From Euryodendron excelsum (taxonomy: Eukaryota > Streptophyta > Magnoliopsida > Ericales > Pentaphylacaceae), in the NCBI GenBank assembly GCA_033060915.1, contig CM065392.1, positions 21,269,501 through 21,333,500 of the forward strand: a stretch of DNA of 64,000 nucleotides. The letters run 5' to 3'. A program made the translations under genes and the position numbers. Shown here one piece after another: positions 47,123 to 59,709 of this stretch (the first letter of the stretch is position 1; the number at the start of each line of letters is the position of its first letter). Below the pieces are notes generated by a model. It was not told the origin of the DNA and made no database searches. It saw nothing but the letters and a program-made list of their open reading frames with translations.

Positions 47123-48192
47123 CTAGGATCACCTTTGGATTTTCTTTCTTGCCTTTACTATGTACTTCTCAAGATGCCATGAAATGACTCTTTTCTCTTC
47201 TGGCTTTACTATATGCTTTTTAAGATGGCACAAAATGACTTTCTTCAAGCCTTTTCTCATATATGCTTCTTTCCTTTTTTCTTTTTTTAGCCTCTTGCCC
47301 TTTGGCAGCTCTTTCTCTTTGCTTTTCCTTTTTCTTCCATTTCTTTTTTTTTTCTTTTTTCCTTTTTATGAGATGAATGCTTCTACAACTTCTTTCTTTT
47401 CGTTAGCATTTCAATTTAACCCATTGTGGGTGGTGATCCCTAGGTTGGGGTTTTTCTTTTAAAAAAAAAAAAAAGGTAACCTGCTCAACAGGTTTGTCAA
47501 TGGTTGCTTTTGACTGTATGGGAAATGAAATAAGAGCCCCTCTTCATTTTGAACTAGATTGCTTGATCCATAGAATTTTCAACGTTACTTCAGTTTGATG
47601 GAGGATCAATGATAGGCCTTGTAGAGTTCTCAGTTATTTGTCTGCCCAAGTGTGGGGGAACGATCTTGGATCAAGGTTGACAACGAATCTTTCGCTTTTC
47701 GCGAAGCACTAGGGGGTTGAGCAAAGAGGTATATATATATATATTTTTTTTGGAAAAATGAAAGATGGCTTCTTTTCCTTTTGATAGTCTAGCCACACAT
47801 CGCTTAGCTTCGATGTCTTGCAAGTGTTACTTTTGGATAGTTTTCTCACTCATCCTCAACCTCTCTCTTTTCGAAAATTTAATCATTCAACGAGTGGTTA
47901 ACTCATGCTGTCATACCTTTCAAGTCAGGTCCTCCATAAGATAGACCATGCCCCTTGTACAGGAAACATTCACCATTCATAAGAAAAATATAAGATAACA
48001 GCAATTGAATAAAAAGACTTAATCATTTTAATATTTCAGTGACAAGCATATATTTCTTTAAAAGAAATGGAAATATAGACATCAATTTAAGGACAAAATA
48101 TAAAGGAATAAAAAGAACGTGGGTGAAAACACCCCTCTCTTTTACGGTTTTGAAGAGAAACCCTCTCAATAGGGATTTGGGACGATGCCCAC
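47123..48192 (-). mobile_element. Non-coding internal spacer with duplicated block
   Basis: It contains T/C-rich simple sequence (47260-47360). Two related blocks lie at about 47425-47600 and 47640-47880 (GTGTGGGGGAACGATC, GGCTTCTTTTCCTTTTGAT). Both resemble 35810-36080. No gene is recognised. Confidence 0.45.
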
Positions 48193-48480
48193 ATTTCTGG
48201 CACTCCATCCATGTTTAAGATCTTCAGCCAAGGCAAGGCAGGCAAAGGCTTCTTCTAGAGCTTCGGGTGTGTTGACAGTAACAATGCAGTTTTTAGCTTC
48301 ATCGACCTCCTTGTTGTCCTTGGCGGCAGATTCTTCCATAAACAGGGTGGCTAGCTTACCTCCTTCTAACTCAAATGGCTCTGTCTGTGCTTTTGACTCT
48401 TCCAGTTCCCAGCCAATATCTTTATAGTTAAACTTAATCGTAGACCAAGGGTTTTCTAATAAGTGATGCTCAGCTATGGC
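48193..48480 (-). pseudogene. Sense-strand coding remnant downstream of gag
   Basis: The minus strand reads openly from about 48480 to 48190. It includes WELEESKAQTEPFELEGGK and VNTPEALEEAFACLALAEDL, then hits stops. The composition is acidic and looks like real protein, but I do not recognise the family. It follows gag in element order, so it may be the start of a gag-pol linker or a protease-proximal region. Confidence 0.4.
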
Positions 48481-48612
48481 ATACCTAGGTGTAGAAATTT
48501 AGCACCCCAACCATTAATGGTCATATCTTCGGTAGGGTCTCCCCCATGAGTGTGGGCTCCTCGATTGGCCAGTCAGAAGAATGAAGCACCTCATTATGGT
48601 TATAGAGATAAA

Positions 48613-50040
48613 TCAGGCATAGCAGGAGATCATCCTCCCAGTCACTCTTTTCATCAGTCTCACAGTCCCTTCGTAATCTTTGACCATAATCTTATCCAAC
48701 TCCCCCTTATCTTCTATTTCCTCTAGTATCATATTGACTATGTGGTCCGGCAGAGGGTTTGTGGTCACATTGGGAGCAGGAGTAGGATTCACTGGTTGTA
48801 GGTCAATGGTCTTATTATCTATCAAGTTTTGGATTTTATGTTCAAGGGAAAAGCAGCTTTCGATGTCACATACTCACATGTAAGGGTGCTGTTAAAGGTT
48901 AGAGGTAGAGGGCTTGGCAATGGACGGGCCGATGTGGATTTTAGAATGTTGTTCTTTCGGAGGTTATGGTAGGCTTCGGTTTGGGTGCAAGCTAAGGCAT
49001 CGAAGTTACGGAAGTGTCGGACTGGCTTATTGAAATTAGGTCGTGCCCCAATAGGGCCAAAGTTGGATGCTTGGGCTGGCATGTTTAGAGTGGGCATGGG
49101 TAAGATAGGGTGAGACTAAAGTGGGGAGTGGTATTGGGGTGATTGAATGGGCAAGATGACAGACACCTCACTCTCCTTTTTTATTACTCCCCTTGTAGTA
49201 GCCACCTTCTTGGCTATGTTGGCAGAGCTTTCTCCAATTTTTGCATAAAGGTCAATAATCCTCCCCGTCTTGAGGCCATTTTCTATCATTTCCCCTTGCA
49301 TGATGAGCTCGGATAAGCTTTTCCCTACGCTAGTGCAAAGCTTCTTATAATATATGCCTTGGAACGTGTGCACGAATAGTTGTACGTACTTTTTCTCTTC
49401 TAATGTGGGATTGACTTGTGAAGTTGCTTCTCTCCATCTAAGGGCATAGTTCTTAAAACTTTCCTTCTTACCTGTACTCATCATCATTAGGGACCACCGA
49501 TCAGAAGTAAGGTCGATGTTGTGACGGTACTTTTTTGGATCATTGCTATGACCACTCAGTGCCCCAGCATAAAGGCGAAGATGGGCGATAGGGTTACTAG
49601 TGCCATCATACTTTTGAAAATTAGGCATTTTGAACTTGGCAGGCCTCGGATGGTTTGGGAAGAAGCACAACTCATCATAGGATGTGAGCCAAAGGAGTCA
49701 TAGTCGTGGAGGCTTCGCAGTGAGTCCTCTAACCCTTGAATTTTCAGACTAAATGGGTTGAGGGAAGTTCTTTTCACAACAGGAAAAAGCAGTATGGTTT
49801 CCTCTTCTTCGGTATTGGCCCCTTTGAGATCCTCCTTATTCTTCCCCGTAACATCAGATTATAGTACAATCCTTGGGTTAGCAGGTTCAGGGTCCTTGGA
49901 AAAATAGTGGATGATGGGGCCAAAGCAGCTTCCTTTGTGGCCACGGACTGGATGAGCTTGAAAATCTCATCGATCTTGGCTCTTATTTCATTGACTTTTT
50001 CACGAGAGACAGAAGAAGACTCGTCAGAATTGGCGACCAT
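48613..50040 (-). pseudogene. Tat/Ogre-like gag
   Basis: Gag is the retroelement capsid protein. From the ATG at 50040: VNEIRAKIDEIFKLIQSVA (N-terminal helix), then IQGLEDSLRSLHDYDSF (after a frame slip), KFKMPNFQKYDGTSNPIAHL (49630-49570), and NYALRWREATSQVNPTLEEK with GEMIENGLKTGRI (49460-49250). The C-terminal part includes GARPNFNKP. Just before 48825 it reads AAFPLNIKSKT, where a zinc-knuckle-like region is expected; no clear CCHC is left. NMILEEIEDKGELDKIM follows in another frame. About 60 residues of the capsid core, between the HLRLY block and the YRHNIDL block, are missing. It carries several frame slips. Confidence 0.82.
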
Positions 50041-51611
50041 TAGTGCAGCTCTTTATTGGGTAATGATGGGGTCTTTAGGTGGATGCTAGTGTTTCTTAGG
50101 AGCAATGATGGCTTTCTATAGTGCAGTTTCTGTTAAAGGAAAAAAGAAAGAAAAGAAAAGCAAGGACACAAGCCACAAGTTAGCTTTTGATATTTGGAAA
50201 GCTTTATACAATGCATGTCATAGGAGTGTCCCTTCTTGAGAGGGAGACTAAACATAATGGATTTGACTCACTTTTTAGAGATAGGAGGTTTGCCCTTATA
50301 TGCAGTTATCTTACCGTTTGAGTGGGCACATACATTTATTCATTCATACATGAAAAGTAAAGAAGTACATTGATCTTCGGAGTTTAAATACCACGGAATT
50401 GAAATATATTTTAATACGGGGAGAGGGAACAATTTCCTTAGGACTTTCACCTATCTATTTTTACATTTCAAATCCTAAACTACTCTTAAGTCTTCGGATT
50501 TGTCTTTTTTAATGTTGAGGAGGTCATTGAAAGACCTTATTTGATTGCCCCTTGTCTCCTTGGCAACCCTATCTCTGTGAGTATAAAGGGATTGGGGCCC
50601 CTCTCATAGAATGACTTGAAATGCATACTATGAGTTCTTAGGGTTACATAGAAACCCTTAGGATTTTGGTAGGTTTAATGCAAGGCAAAGTGAACTTGGT
50701 GTCACTCTGTTTGAGTTGATCATATGCATGAAGATGCAATCAATGACTTGAGTTACTTTAAAACTCTTGTTTTGACATGGAATATTGAATGCATGAACAT
50801 GAATGCATAGAGTAGAGAGAGAGAGAGAATACATTTGTAAAGTAAACATAGATGTATGAGCAGTTACACAGGCATTATAACAGCAGGAATGTGAGCATTA
50901 TAACGATAGGAATAGACAAGCTTAAAGGAAAATAAAGCAGTCGCCCTTTCCTTCATAGTTTTGAAATCGATGTGCGTGTCTTAAATCTGACAGATATTCA
51001 GCTATGCATGTTTCTACATGAGCATGAGGTTGAGGGTCTATTAATACTTCCTAAGAAGGCTTGGTTCCTAAATCTTCAAACCTAGGCCCACTCCCCAAGG
51101 TGGTGCCATGATCGATTGGTGATCCAAGCGGGGGAACCATCAAGAGGTCGTAGGTGAAGCAACTAACATAGGATCTTGCCCACAACCAATATACCATTCC
51201 CCCTTCTAACTAGAAGGGACATAATCAGGTAAAGAAGGCAAGTATGCAAACGCTTGTGCACAATGCAGTGTGTGTTTGAAATTTTGAAAAGTGAAGGAAA
51301 AGGTCCAACAACTCCCATCCTGTCCATTCCATACATTCACGACATATATGGCAGATAATATAACATGAAATAAAATGTGAACAAAGGTGCACCTACAAAA
51401 ATAAAGATGTAGAAAGTCAGTACTTGAATGACGAACTTAATGCAAGATCGAATGATTGAATGTAATTGAATGCAAGCAATGACATGTTTTTGAAAACAGC
51501 TTTCAAATTATGATTTTGAAAATTTTAAAGTGGATAGAATTGGACAAATTAATCAAAGACTCCAAATGGGTGAGGGCGAAGAGACATGACAATGGTCTAA
51601 CCCTCTAAGCA
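50041..51611 (-). mobile_element. Untranslated leader between primer site and gag
   Basis: In element order this lies between the primer site and the gag ATG. No ORF of substance is seen. About 50190-50790 is related to 36530-36900. A GAGA run lies at 50813-50827. It is 1.6 kb long, as expected for Ogre-type long leaders. Confidence 0.55.
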
Positions 51612-51629
51612 TCCCCAATGGAGTAGCCA
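51612..51629 (-). other. Primer-binding site, tRNA-Arg type
   Basis: On the minus strand it reads TGGCTACTCCATTGGGGA, two mismatches from the Tat/Ogre tRNA-Arg site TGGCGACTCCACTGGGGA. It sits two bases after the 5' LTR's end. It fixes the element's orientation and lineage. Confidence 0.85.
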
Positions 51630-51631
51630 AC

Positions 51632-54275
51632 TGTTGCATCCCAATTTTTCGCACTTGAGAAAGATACACACAAGTGGAAAAAACATAGTACTCTCTTGTT
51701 AGAACTCACCTTCCTAGAAGAACGAGTGCGACTGGGTTTAAAATAGAAATTGATTTGATTAAGAGCTTTTGGAAAACGTTTTGGAGTCGCCACCTAACTT
51801 GATTAAGTTGAGTTAGGTCACCTAAAACTAAGCATAATCCAAATATTACACTAAAAAGGTTTCGAAAACTTCCTCAAGAGAGGGTTTTTAAGAAAAGAGG
51901 TTGTTTGGCAACCTTTGGAAAGATCTAAGCTCTTTTTGAAAATAACTCCATTTTGGTCTTTGAAAACAGTGATCCTCGGTTCGGAGGTTGGTTATGTGTA
52001 GGGAAAACGCACTAAGCCATCACTCTTCCCCGCCCTTACGGTACGTACATGTCTCTTCACCCTAGGTTCACTCATTTAGAATCTTTAATTAATAAATGTC
52101 CAATACTATCTACTTTAGAAAAGAATTATATGAAGCATGATGTGCAAGTGCAAGAATAAGACTTGATTTTGAAAATAGATTTAAAGATTTGATTTTGGTT
52201 TTAGATTTAAAAAGAAGATTTAATTTTGAAAATAGATTTGAAGCTCGAAAGAAGGTCTTAGAAATTGGAAACTTGAAATAGATTATGAAATTAGAAGTTT
52301 GAAAAAGGTTGTGATCGCACCCATGAGGGTTGTCTATGTATCCTTTTTTGGGAATCAAGTCAGTTGTAGTTTGGACAAGAGTTTAATTGAATAAATACTT
52401 TGAGATTTTTGCAAACTTTTACTTGAAAAAGGTTTCATTCGAAAAGAGGTTGATTTGAAAAAGGGTTTGATTTGAACTTGGAATGGAAGATTTGAAATCA
52501 AGATTTGATTTGAAATTAAACCTAGACTTAGAATTAAACTTGAAAAAGAGTTTGAACTTTGAAAGAGAACTTGGACTTGATTTTGGAAAGAAGGAGTTGA
52601 GTTTTGAAAACATTTTGACTCATATTGAAGTTGAAAAATAATCTTGATTTAGAAAGGAATTTTAGAAAAGAGTTGAAACTTCCTAATTTTGAATTAGGGT
52701 TAAACTAGGGTTTTAAGTACCCCAGGGTTTAGGTATCCTAAGGTTGGAACATATAGTTGAATTAGGAAGGTTTTATTTAGATTTGAAAGATTTGATTTGA
52801 TTTTAGAAAACTTAGAATTAGGAAAGATGAGATTTAGGAAAGATTTGAAAACGATTTAATTTGATTTGATTTAGAAACACTTGACTTGGAAAGGTTAGAA
52901 AGACTTGACATTGATTATTTGATTTGAAAGAGTTTAAAAAGTTAGGTTTAGGAAAGATTAGATTTTAAAAATCTTTGAATTAGGAAGCTCCATTTTAGGA
53001 AAGTACCAAATTAAGAAAGTTTCATTTTAAGAAAGTTTTGAATTTAGAAAGTTTGAACTTAGGAAAGTTTCGAATTTAGAAAGATTTAATTCTTGTTTCC
53101 TAAAATAGAATATTAGATTTTATTTTCAAAAATAGATGATTTGATTATTGGTTTCTAAATTGAAAGATTTGACCTAGTTTCCTAAACGGGAAAATTAGAT
53201 TTTACATAGAATTGGAAAGGTTGAATTTTGGAAATCTAGGATTTGGAGACCTATGATTTGGTGTAGAAAAAGAGATTTTGAAAATCTAGGATTTGATAGA
53301 AGATAGTTTTTGGAAACCGATGATTTAAAGCAAAAGAAAAAGTCATGTTTTTAGGAAAGAGAATTTGGGTTTTCTAACCATAAAATCTAGGGCTTGACTT
53401 GGACTCCAAGAAAAAGAGTTTTTGAAAAGTAGACCATTCGAGGAGAGTTTCTAGGAAAGAAACTTGAAAAGAGTTTTTAGAAAGTAAATTTTTGAAAGGA
53501 AGTTTAAAAAGAGTTTTTAGAAAGTAGATTTTTGAAGAGAGCTTTTGAAAAAGAGTTTGAAAAGAATTTGGAAAGGCGATTTTTGAAAATTTTTTTTGGA
53601 AAAGAGTTTAAAAAGCAATTTGAAAAGGAGTTTGAACATAGACTTTTGAAAACCTTTTGAATATCTCACTTTCCTAAAACGATTCTAACCATGAAAAGAT
53701 TAGAACTATTCTAAGTTTGTGATTTTAAAAATAATATGGATTAGAAATATGGATCCACATGATCACATTGAATATCACACTTTCCTAAAAAAAATCCTAG
53801 CCATGGAATGGTTAGAATCATATTAAGATTGTGATTTTGATGAAAAATAATTTACGGTGTATAACCAAAATATGGACTTTGATGGTCACAATGAATATAA
53901 CACTTTCCTAAAACAACCATAACCATAGAATGGCTATAATCACTTTAAGATTGTGATTTTGAAAATAAGATTTTGAATGCAAGTTTGAAAGGGTGTTTTG
54001 ATGCAAGTTTTGAAACCAACTTTTGAAAATAGCTTTGAATGGATGTATAATATGCACAATGCAAGTAAGGTCGTGAACATACAATGTTAGGTTTCACCTC
54101 ATAATTAAGGGGCCGAATCCACACAATTTAAGATTAAACTAGAAGAAAATCCCCGACACGATGACTTTCAACAGTCGTTCCTATACATGAATCGGGGAGT
54201 CCATTGTTTTAAGCATGCAAGAAAGGGGGGGTAGAAAATGGGGGATTAAAATAAAAGAAAACCTAAGTGGGTTAG
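51632..54275 (-). mobile_element. 5' LTR of the large minus-strand element, first part
   Basis: It starts TGTTGCATCCCAATTTTTCGC, adjoining the primer site. It tracks the 3' LTR at 37913-42485 almost line by line, with shared indels. It is cut at 54275 by the solo LTR 54276-59704 and resumes at 59710. It ends in the TSD copy GTTAG (54271-54275). Confidence 0.9.
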
Positions 54276-54569
54276 TGTAAGCACCCCATTTTTGACCGCT
54301 CGGCAGTCTACACTCCGTCCAGACTTGTTTTCAAGTCATTATGAACATATCCCAATTAAAACCAATTCTCTAGGTCCAAATTCCGTCTTTCCTTCGCTTC
54401 GTGGGCTTGTCAGGCCCAAATAGAGGCAAAATGACCAAAATGCCCTTAGGGGCATTGTTTTTTCTTATTCCAATTCCAATCCCTCTCTCGAGACAGTTTA
54501 TTCCTCGAGACAGTCCGAGTAGCAAAACTACTCACAAAACCGTTAGAGTAGCGGAAACACTCACAATCC

Positions 54570-54870
54570 AGGCATGTCTCTTTGGAGACGGTAAGACTCC
54601 TTTCCAATCCCACTCTTGAGACAGTTTATTCCTCGAGACGGTTCCAATCCAGGCACGTCTCTTTGGAGACGGTAAGACCCCTTTCCAAACCCACTCTCGA
54701 GACAGTTTATTCCTCGAGACGGTTCCAATCCAGGCACGTCTCTTTGGAGACGGTAAGACCCCTTTCCAATCCCACTCTCGAGATAGTTTATTCCTCGAGA
54801 CGGTTCCAATCCAGGCACGTCTCTTCGGAGACAGTAAGACCCCTTCCAGTCCCACTCTCGAGACAGTTTA
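54570..54870 (+). repeat. 81-bp tandem repeat in U3
   Basis: GGAGAC anchors at 54584, 54665, 54746 and 54827 give a period of exactly 81 bp. The unit contains GAGACAGTTTATTCCTCGAG and CCAATCCAGGCACGTCTC. Because 81 is a multiple of three, frames stay open on both strands, which explains the apparent ORFs here. Confidence 0.9.
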
Positions 54871-54885
54871 TTCCTCGAGACGGTC

Positions 54886-55060
54886 CGAGTAGCAAAACTA
54901 CTCACAAAACCGTTAGAGTAGCAAAAATACTCACAAAACCATTGGAGTAGTGGAAATACTCGCAAAACCGTTAGAGTAGCGGAAATACTCGCAAAACCGT
55001 TAGAGTAGCGGAAATACTCACAAAACCGTTAGAGTAGCAGAAATACTCACAAATAGGTCG
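54886..55060 (+). repeat. 29-bp tandem repeat in U3
   Basis: The unit CGCAAAACCGTTAGAGTAGC plus GGAAATACT repeats about six times; starts at 54961, 54990 and 55019 give period 29. The reverse complement is present at 31740-31830 in the LTR 27288-32199. Units are contiguous with no spacers. Confidence 0.88.
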
Positions 55061-56044
55061 ATATAGGGAATTGGCAACAAATCCCTGTGTCACGGCGACC
55101 ACCGTTAAAGTGGCGGAAACACTCAAAACCCAGGTCAACACCCGTGTCTGTTAGCTCACTTCAGTGAAAAATGACCAGACTGCCCTTAGGACCTTTTCCG
55201 AGACTTTCCGGTCAAGATGACCATTTTGCCCCTAAGCATCCGAATGCCCCGGGAATCACACCGGCTCTGGGTATCAAACTGGTAACCTCCTGAGACTACT
55301 TTTTATAGTATTCTCAAGCTTCTTTTACCTTTTCGGATCATTCCGAGTTAGTTCTGGCCAACCCTGTACAAAATGACCATTTTGCCCTTGGAAGGCCGGT
55401 CTCCTTCTTCGACCACACCGGCTCTAGGTATCAAACCGGTGATGACCCGAGAATACTTTTTATAGTGTTCTCAACCTCACCTTACCTTTCCGGACCATTC
55501 CGAGTCAGTTCCGGCAAACCCGGTACAAAATGACCGTTTTGCCACTTGTGGGCCGATCTCCTTTTCCGACCACGCCGGCTCTGGGAATCAAACCAGCAAC
55601 CTCTGGGAATATTCTAAAAATGTTTCCAGATCCCTAAGTCTTTTCCCGTGACAATCCAAGCTTCCTCGATTGGGCCCCTAAGAGCCCGTCAACCTTTCTA
55701 ACACATCTTTTCCTCACTTTTCAAGTCAAATACCTCCAGGACTCTATTTTAAGTGTTTCTGCTCCTTTCCGGCCTTCCGGGTCATTCTCGGCTCCTTCAA
55801 ATCATTCCCGAATTTTCTAGAGTCGCTCCCAGTGAAGCCAGGCTAAAAATTGCATGGTAGTCACTAGTACAGGTGCCCAAATCTAGTCAAAGATACGTTG
55901 CTTGCCGACCTTAAACCTTTCCTAATTGGCTGGCGCCACTAATAGTGGCACCAAGCCAAAAAATGGCCTGGTGCCACTCCTAGTGGCGCTAGTGTAAAGT
56001 TTGCCCTGGCGCCACTACAACAGACGCCAGGTTTGTCCTCCCTC

Positions 56045-56052
56045 TATAAAAA
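56045..56052 (+). promoter_or_regulatory. LTR TATA box
   Basis: TATAAAAA followed by CAGAGCCTC, in the conserved A-type promoter position downstream of the dyads at 55932-56030. Confidence 0.6.
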
Positions 56053-59000
56053 CAGAGCCTCATTCAACGTGAAGGGGGTCTGGAAACTTAACCTAAGAAT
56101 CCTATATTTCGATATACAGAGCTCGAGTGCCTCCAAAAACCCTAGTTTCCTTAGGTTCTCCCAAACCCTAGCCACCCTACACTAAACCCCAGCTACCATA
56201 CACAAACCCTAGTCTCCTATACACTCATACACACCCCCCATACACTCGTACACTAGCCTTCAACCATCTTTTGAAGACTTGAGGAACTGCAACCCGAAGC
56301 TTGAAGACAACTCTTGAAAACGGAAGACGAAGATCAAGACCGAAGACCGAAGACTGCACGACGCACAAAATAAACAAGACATACGGTAGGCTCCCTATTT
56401 AAATTTTCGCACTTCCCCCCCTCTCTCTTCTCTCTCTTAACCCACTTTGGTTTTCTCTATTTTAATCCCCCATCTCTTTCTCCTCCTTTCTTTGCATGCT
56501 TGAAACAAGGGGATTCCCGGTCCATGTGTAGGATTGGGCTATTGGAGAGTCACCGTGTCGGGGGCTTTCTTCTAGTCTAACCAAAGACCACGTGGGTCCG
56601 GCCCCCTTGATTATGTGGTGACGCCTTAACCTTGTATGTTCACGACCCCAAATTGCATTATGCATATCATAGTCTTGCATCTTCCAAAAACCGTTTTCAA
56701 AGTTGTTTTTCAAAACGTTTTCAAACTTGTTTTCAGAATTGCATCAAAATCTCTTTTTCAAAAACATGTTTTCAAAACCACAATTCTAGGGTGATTCTAG
56801 CCTTTCCATGGCTAGGGTTGCTTTAGGAAAGTGTTACATTAAAAGTGACCTTTTTGGTCTATATTTTCAAATCTTATTGTTTTCTAAAACCACTTTCTTA
56901 AAGTGGTTCTAGCCCTCTTATAGCTAGAATTGCTTTAGGAAAGTGAGATGTTTTCATACTTTCCAAAACTCTCTCTCTTCAAAAATCCCTTCCTAAAAAT
57001 CTTTTTTTCAACATACTTTCCTAAAACTCTCCTCTCCAAAATTGTTTTCAAGAACTCCCTCCAAAAATATATTTTTCAAAGCTTTTTTTTTCAACTCCTT
57101 TCCAAAAACTCTTTCTCCTCAAAATTCACTTTCTAAAACACTCCCTAGATTCACCTTCCTAAAAACTCCCTCCAAAAATCTTTCCAAAAACTCTCTTTCC
57201 AAAATTTTCCTTCTAGAAACTCTCCTCTAGGATTTTCCTTCCAAAATCTTCGTTTCCAAAAACACACTTTCCAAAAACTCCTCTTCTTTAAAATCTCTTT
57301 CCAAAAACTCTCTTCAAATTTACTTCCCAAAAACTCTTCCCTCTAGAAACTCCTCCCTAGGATTCCCTTCTAGAAAACTTTCGTTTCCAAAAACGCACTT
57401 TCCAAAAACTCTTTCCTTAGAGCCCAAGTCAAGCCCTAGAACCCCCAATTAGGAAACCCTAATTTTCTTCCCAAAAACATGGTTTTCAAACTTTGCCCCA
57501 AACCTTGGTTTCCAAAACCACTTGTTTTCTACATCAAAACTATACATGTTTCCAAAACCTATTTTCTACGTCAAAACTATAATTTTTCAAAACTAGGGTT
57601 TTTAGAATCTCCCTTTCCAAATCCTTGCCAAATCCTATCTTCCCTTTAGGAAACCGAATCAAATTTTTCCGTTTAGGAAACTAGATCCCGTCCTCCGTTT
57701 TTAGGAACAAAATCAAATCTTTTCTTTTAGGAACCAAATCCAGTCCCTTCCAAATCCAAATCTTTTCTAATTCAAATTCTTCCTAATCCTCCACTTTCCT
57801 AAATCTTAAGTTTCCAAAACTTGTACATAAAAATCTTTCCTAATTCAACCCTTTCCTAATTCTACCTTCTTTTCAAATCTTAACTTTTCAAACCTAAGTT
57901 TTCAAACTCTTCCTAAACTCAAACCTTTCCTAATTTCAAGATTTTCTAAAATTCAAACTCTAAAACTTTCTAAATCTTAAACTTTCTAAATTTCAAATCT
58001 TTCTAAATTCTAAACTTTCCAAAACTTCAAAATCTTTCTAAATCTAAAACTTCTCTAAACTCAAAACTTTCTTAATTTAAGACTTTCTTAAGTCGAAACT
58101 TTCTTAATTCAAACATTTCCTTAATCGAAAACTTTCCTTTTTTCAAAACTTTTCCCAAAATGAAACTTTCTTATTTTCAAAACTTCCTTGTTTTCAAAAC
58201 TTTCCAAATTCAAAACTTCCCTTCTTCAAAACATTACAAAATTCAAAACTTTCTTAACTTGAAACTTTCCAAATTCTAAGCCTTTCTTAAACTAAACTTT
58301 TCCTAATTCAAAACATTTCTAAATTCAAAACTTTCCGATTTTCAAAACTTTCCTAATTTGGGAACTTTCCTAATCTTAAAACCTTTCCTTTTTCGAAAAC
58401 TTTCTAAACTCAAAACTTTCCAATTTTCAAAACTTCCCTATTTCAAAAAAATTCCTAATTTGAAAACTTTCCTAATTTGAAACTTTCTTAATTCAAAACT
58501 TTCCTAAAGTTGAAACATTCCAAATTCAAAGCTTTCCTAAGTTGAAACTTTCCTAATTCTAAAACTTTTCTAAATCAAGCCTTTCCTAAATCTTCCAAGT
58601 CCAACATTCGAGTCAAATCTTTTTAAATCTTTCTAAATCTCAAGTCTTTCATAAGTCTCTTCTCTTTCCTAAGTCTAGGCTTTCTTAAACCTTCTCTTTT
58701 CCAAAACAAGTCCAAATCTATCTTTTCAAATCAAATTCCAATCTTTTCTAAAATTTCAATTTCCAATCTCCTTTTCTAATCTTAAATCAAATCCAATTTT
58801 CAATTCAATCTCTTTCTTCTAATCCAATTTCTCTCTTCAAATCAATCTCTTTTCAATCGGACTCCGGTCCGAACTACGACTGACCTGATTCCCCTAAAGG
58901 GATACGTAGGCAACCTTCATAGGTGCGGTCATAATACTTTTCAAACTTTCAATTCCACCCTCATGGATGCGGTTTCCAAAATCTTTCCAAATCTCAAATT

Positions 59001-59709
59001 CCAATCTATTTTCAAAATTCCAATTTCAAAATTTCTATTTTCAAATGTTTACTTTCCAATTTTCAAACTTTCCAATTTCAATTCCATCTTTTCAAATCAA
59101 TTTCTTTTTAAATTTATTTCCAAATCTATTTTTCAATTCTCTCCTATTGCACTTGCATATCATGCATCATGTTAGTTTCTTTTCAAACATTGCTTTTCTA
59201 AAGTGAAGTAGGATTGAACATTTGTTAATTCAAGACTTTCATAGGTGAATCTAGGGTAGATTGACATGTAGGTACCGAAAGGGCGGGGTAGGGTGATAGC
59301 TTAGTGCATCTTCCCTACACGTAACCAACCTCCAAACTTAGGATCACTGATTTCAAAGACCAAAAATGAGTTATTTTTCTAAAAAGGGTTAAATGTTTTC
59401 CAAAGGTTGCTAAACAACTTGTTTTTCTTAAAAATCCTCTCTTGAGGAGATATTTTCAAAATCGTTTTTTCAAAAACCCTAAGTGTAGTTTTCGGATTGT
59501 GCTTAGTTTTTAGATGACCTAACTCACCTTAATTAAGTTAGGTGGTGACTCCGAATCTTTTTCAAAAGCCCTTTATTCAAACCAGTTTTTCAATTCAAAC
59601 CTAGTCGCACTCATTCTTCTAGGAGGGTGAGTTCTAACGAGAGAGTACAGCGTTTTTCCCGTTTAGGTGAGTATTCCTCGAGTGCGAAAAATCTGGGCGC
59701 GACAGTTAG

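Larger units (their letters stand above)
54276..59704 (+). mobile_element. Solo LTR, A subfamily, 5429 bp, perfect target duplication
   Basis: It starts TGTAAGCACCCCATTTTTG and ends TCTGGGCGCGACA. It is flanked by GTTAG (54271-54275 and 59705-59709). The interrupted LTR reads AAGTGGGTTAG on the left and GTTAGGATGAAGAAG on the right, matching the uncut 40525-40545. U3 holds an 81-bp tandem (54570-54870) and a 29-bp tandem (54886-55060). A TATA variant TATAAAAA lies at 56045, and dyads at 55932-55952 and downstream. U5 is pyrimidine-rich (56640-58830). No internal sequence adjoins. With 27288-32199 it is among the freshest copies. Confidence 0.95.

Noticed and set aside
54532..54965. Overlapping 107-134-codon frames on both strands with repeated motifs
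   Set aside because: They are produced by the 81-bp tandem repeat, whose length is a multiple of three. They lie inside LTR U3 and match no protein family.
54886..55060. CRISPR-like regularly repeated 29-mers
   Set aside because: Repeats are contiguous with no unique spacers, in plant retroelement DNA.
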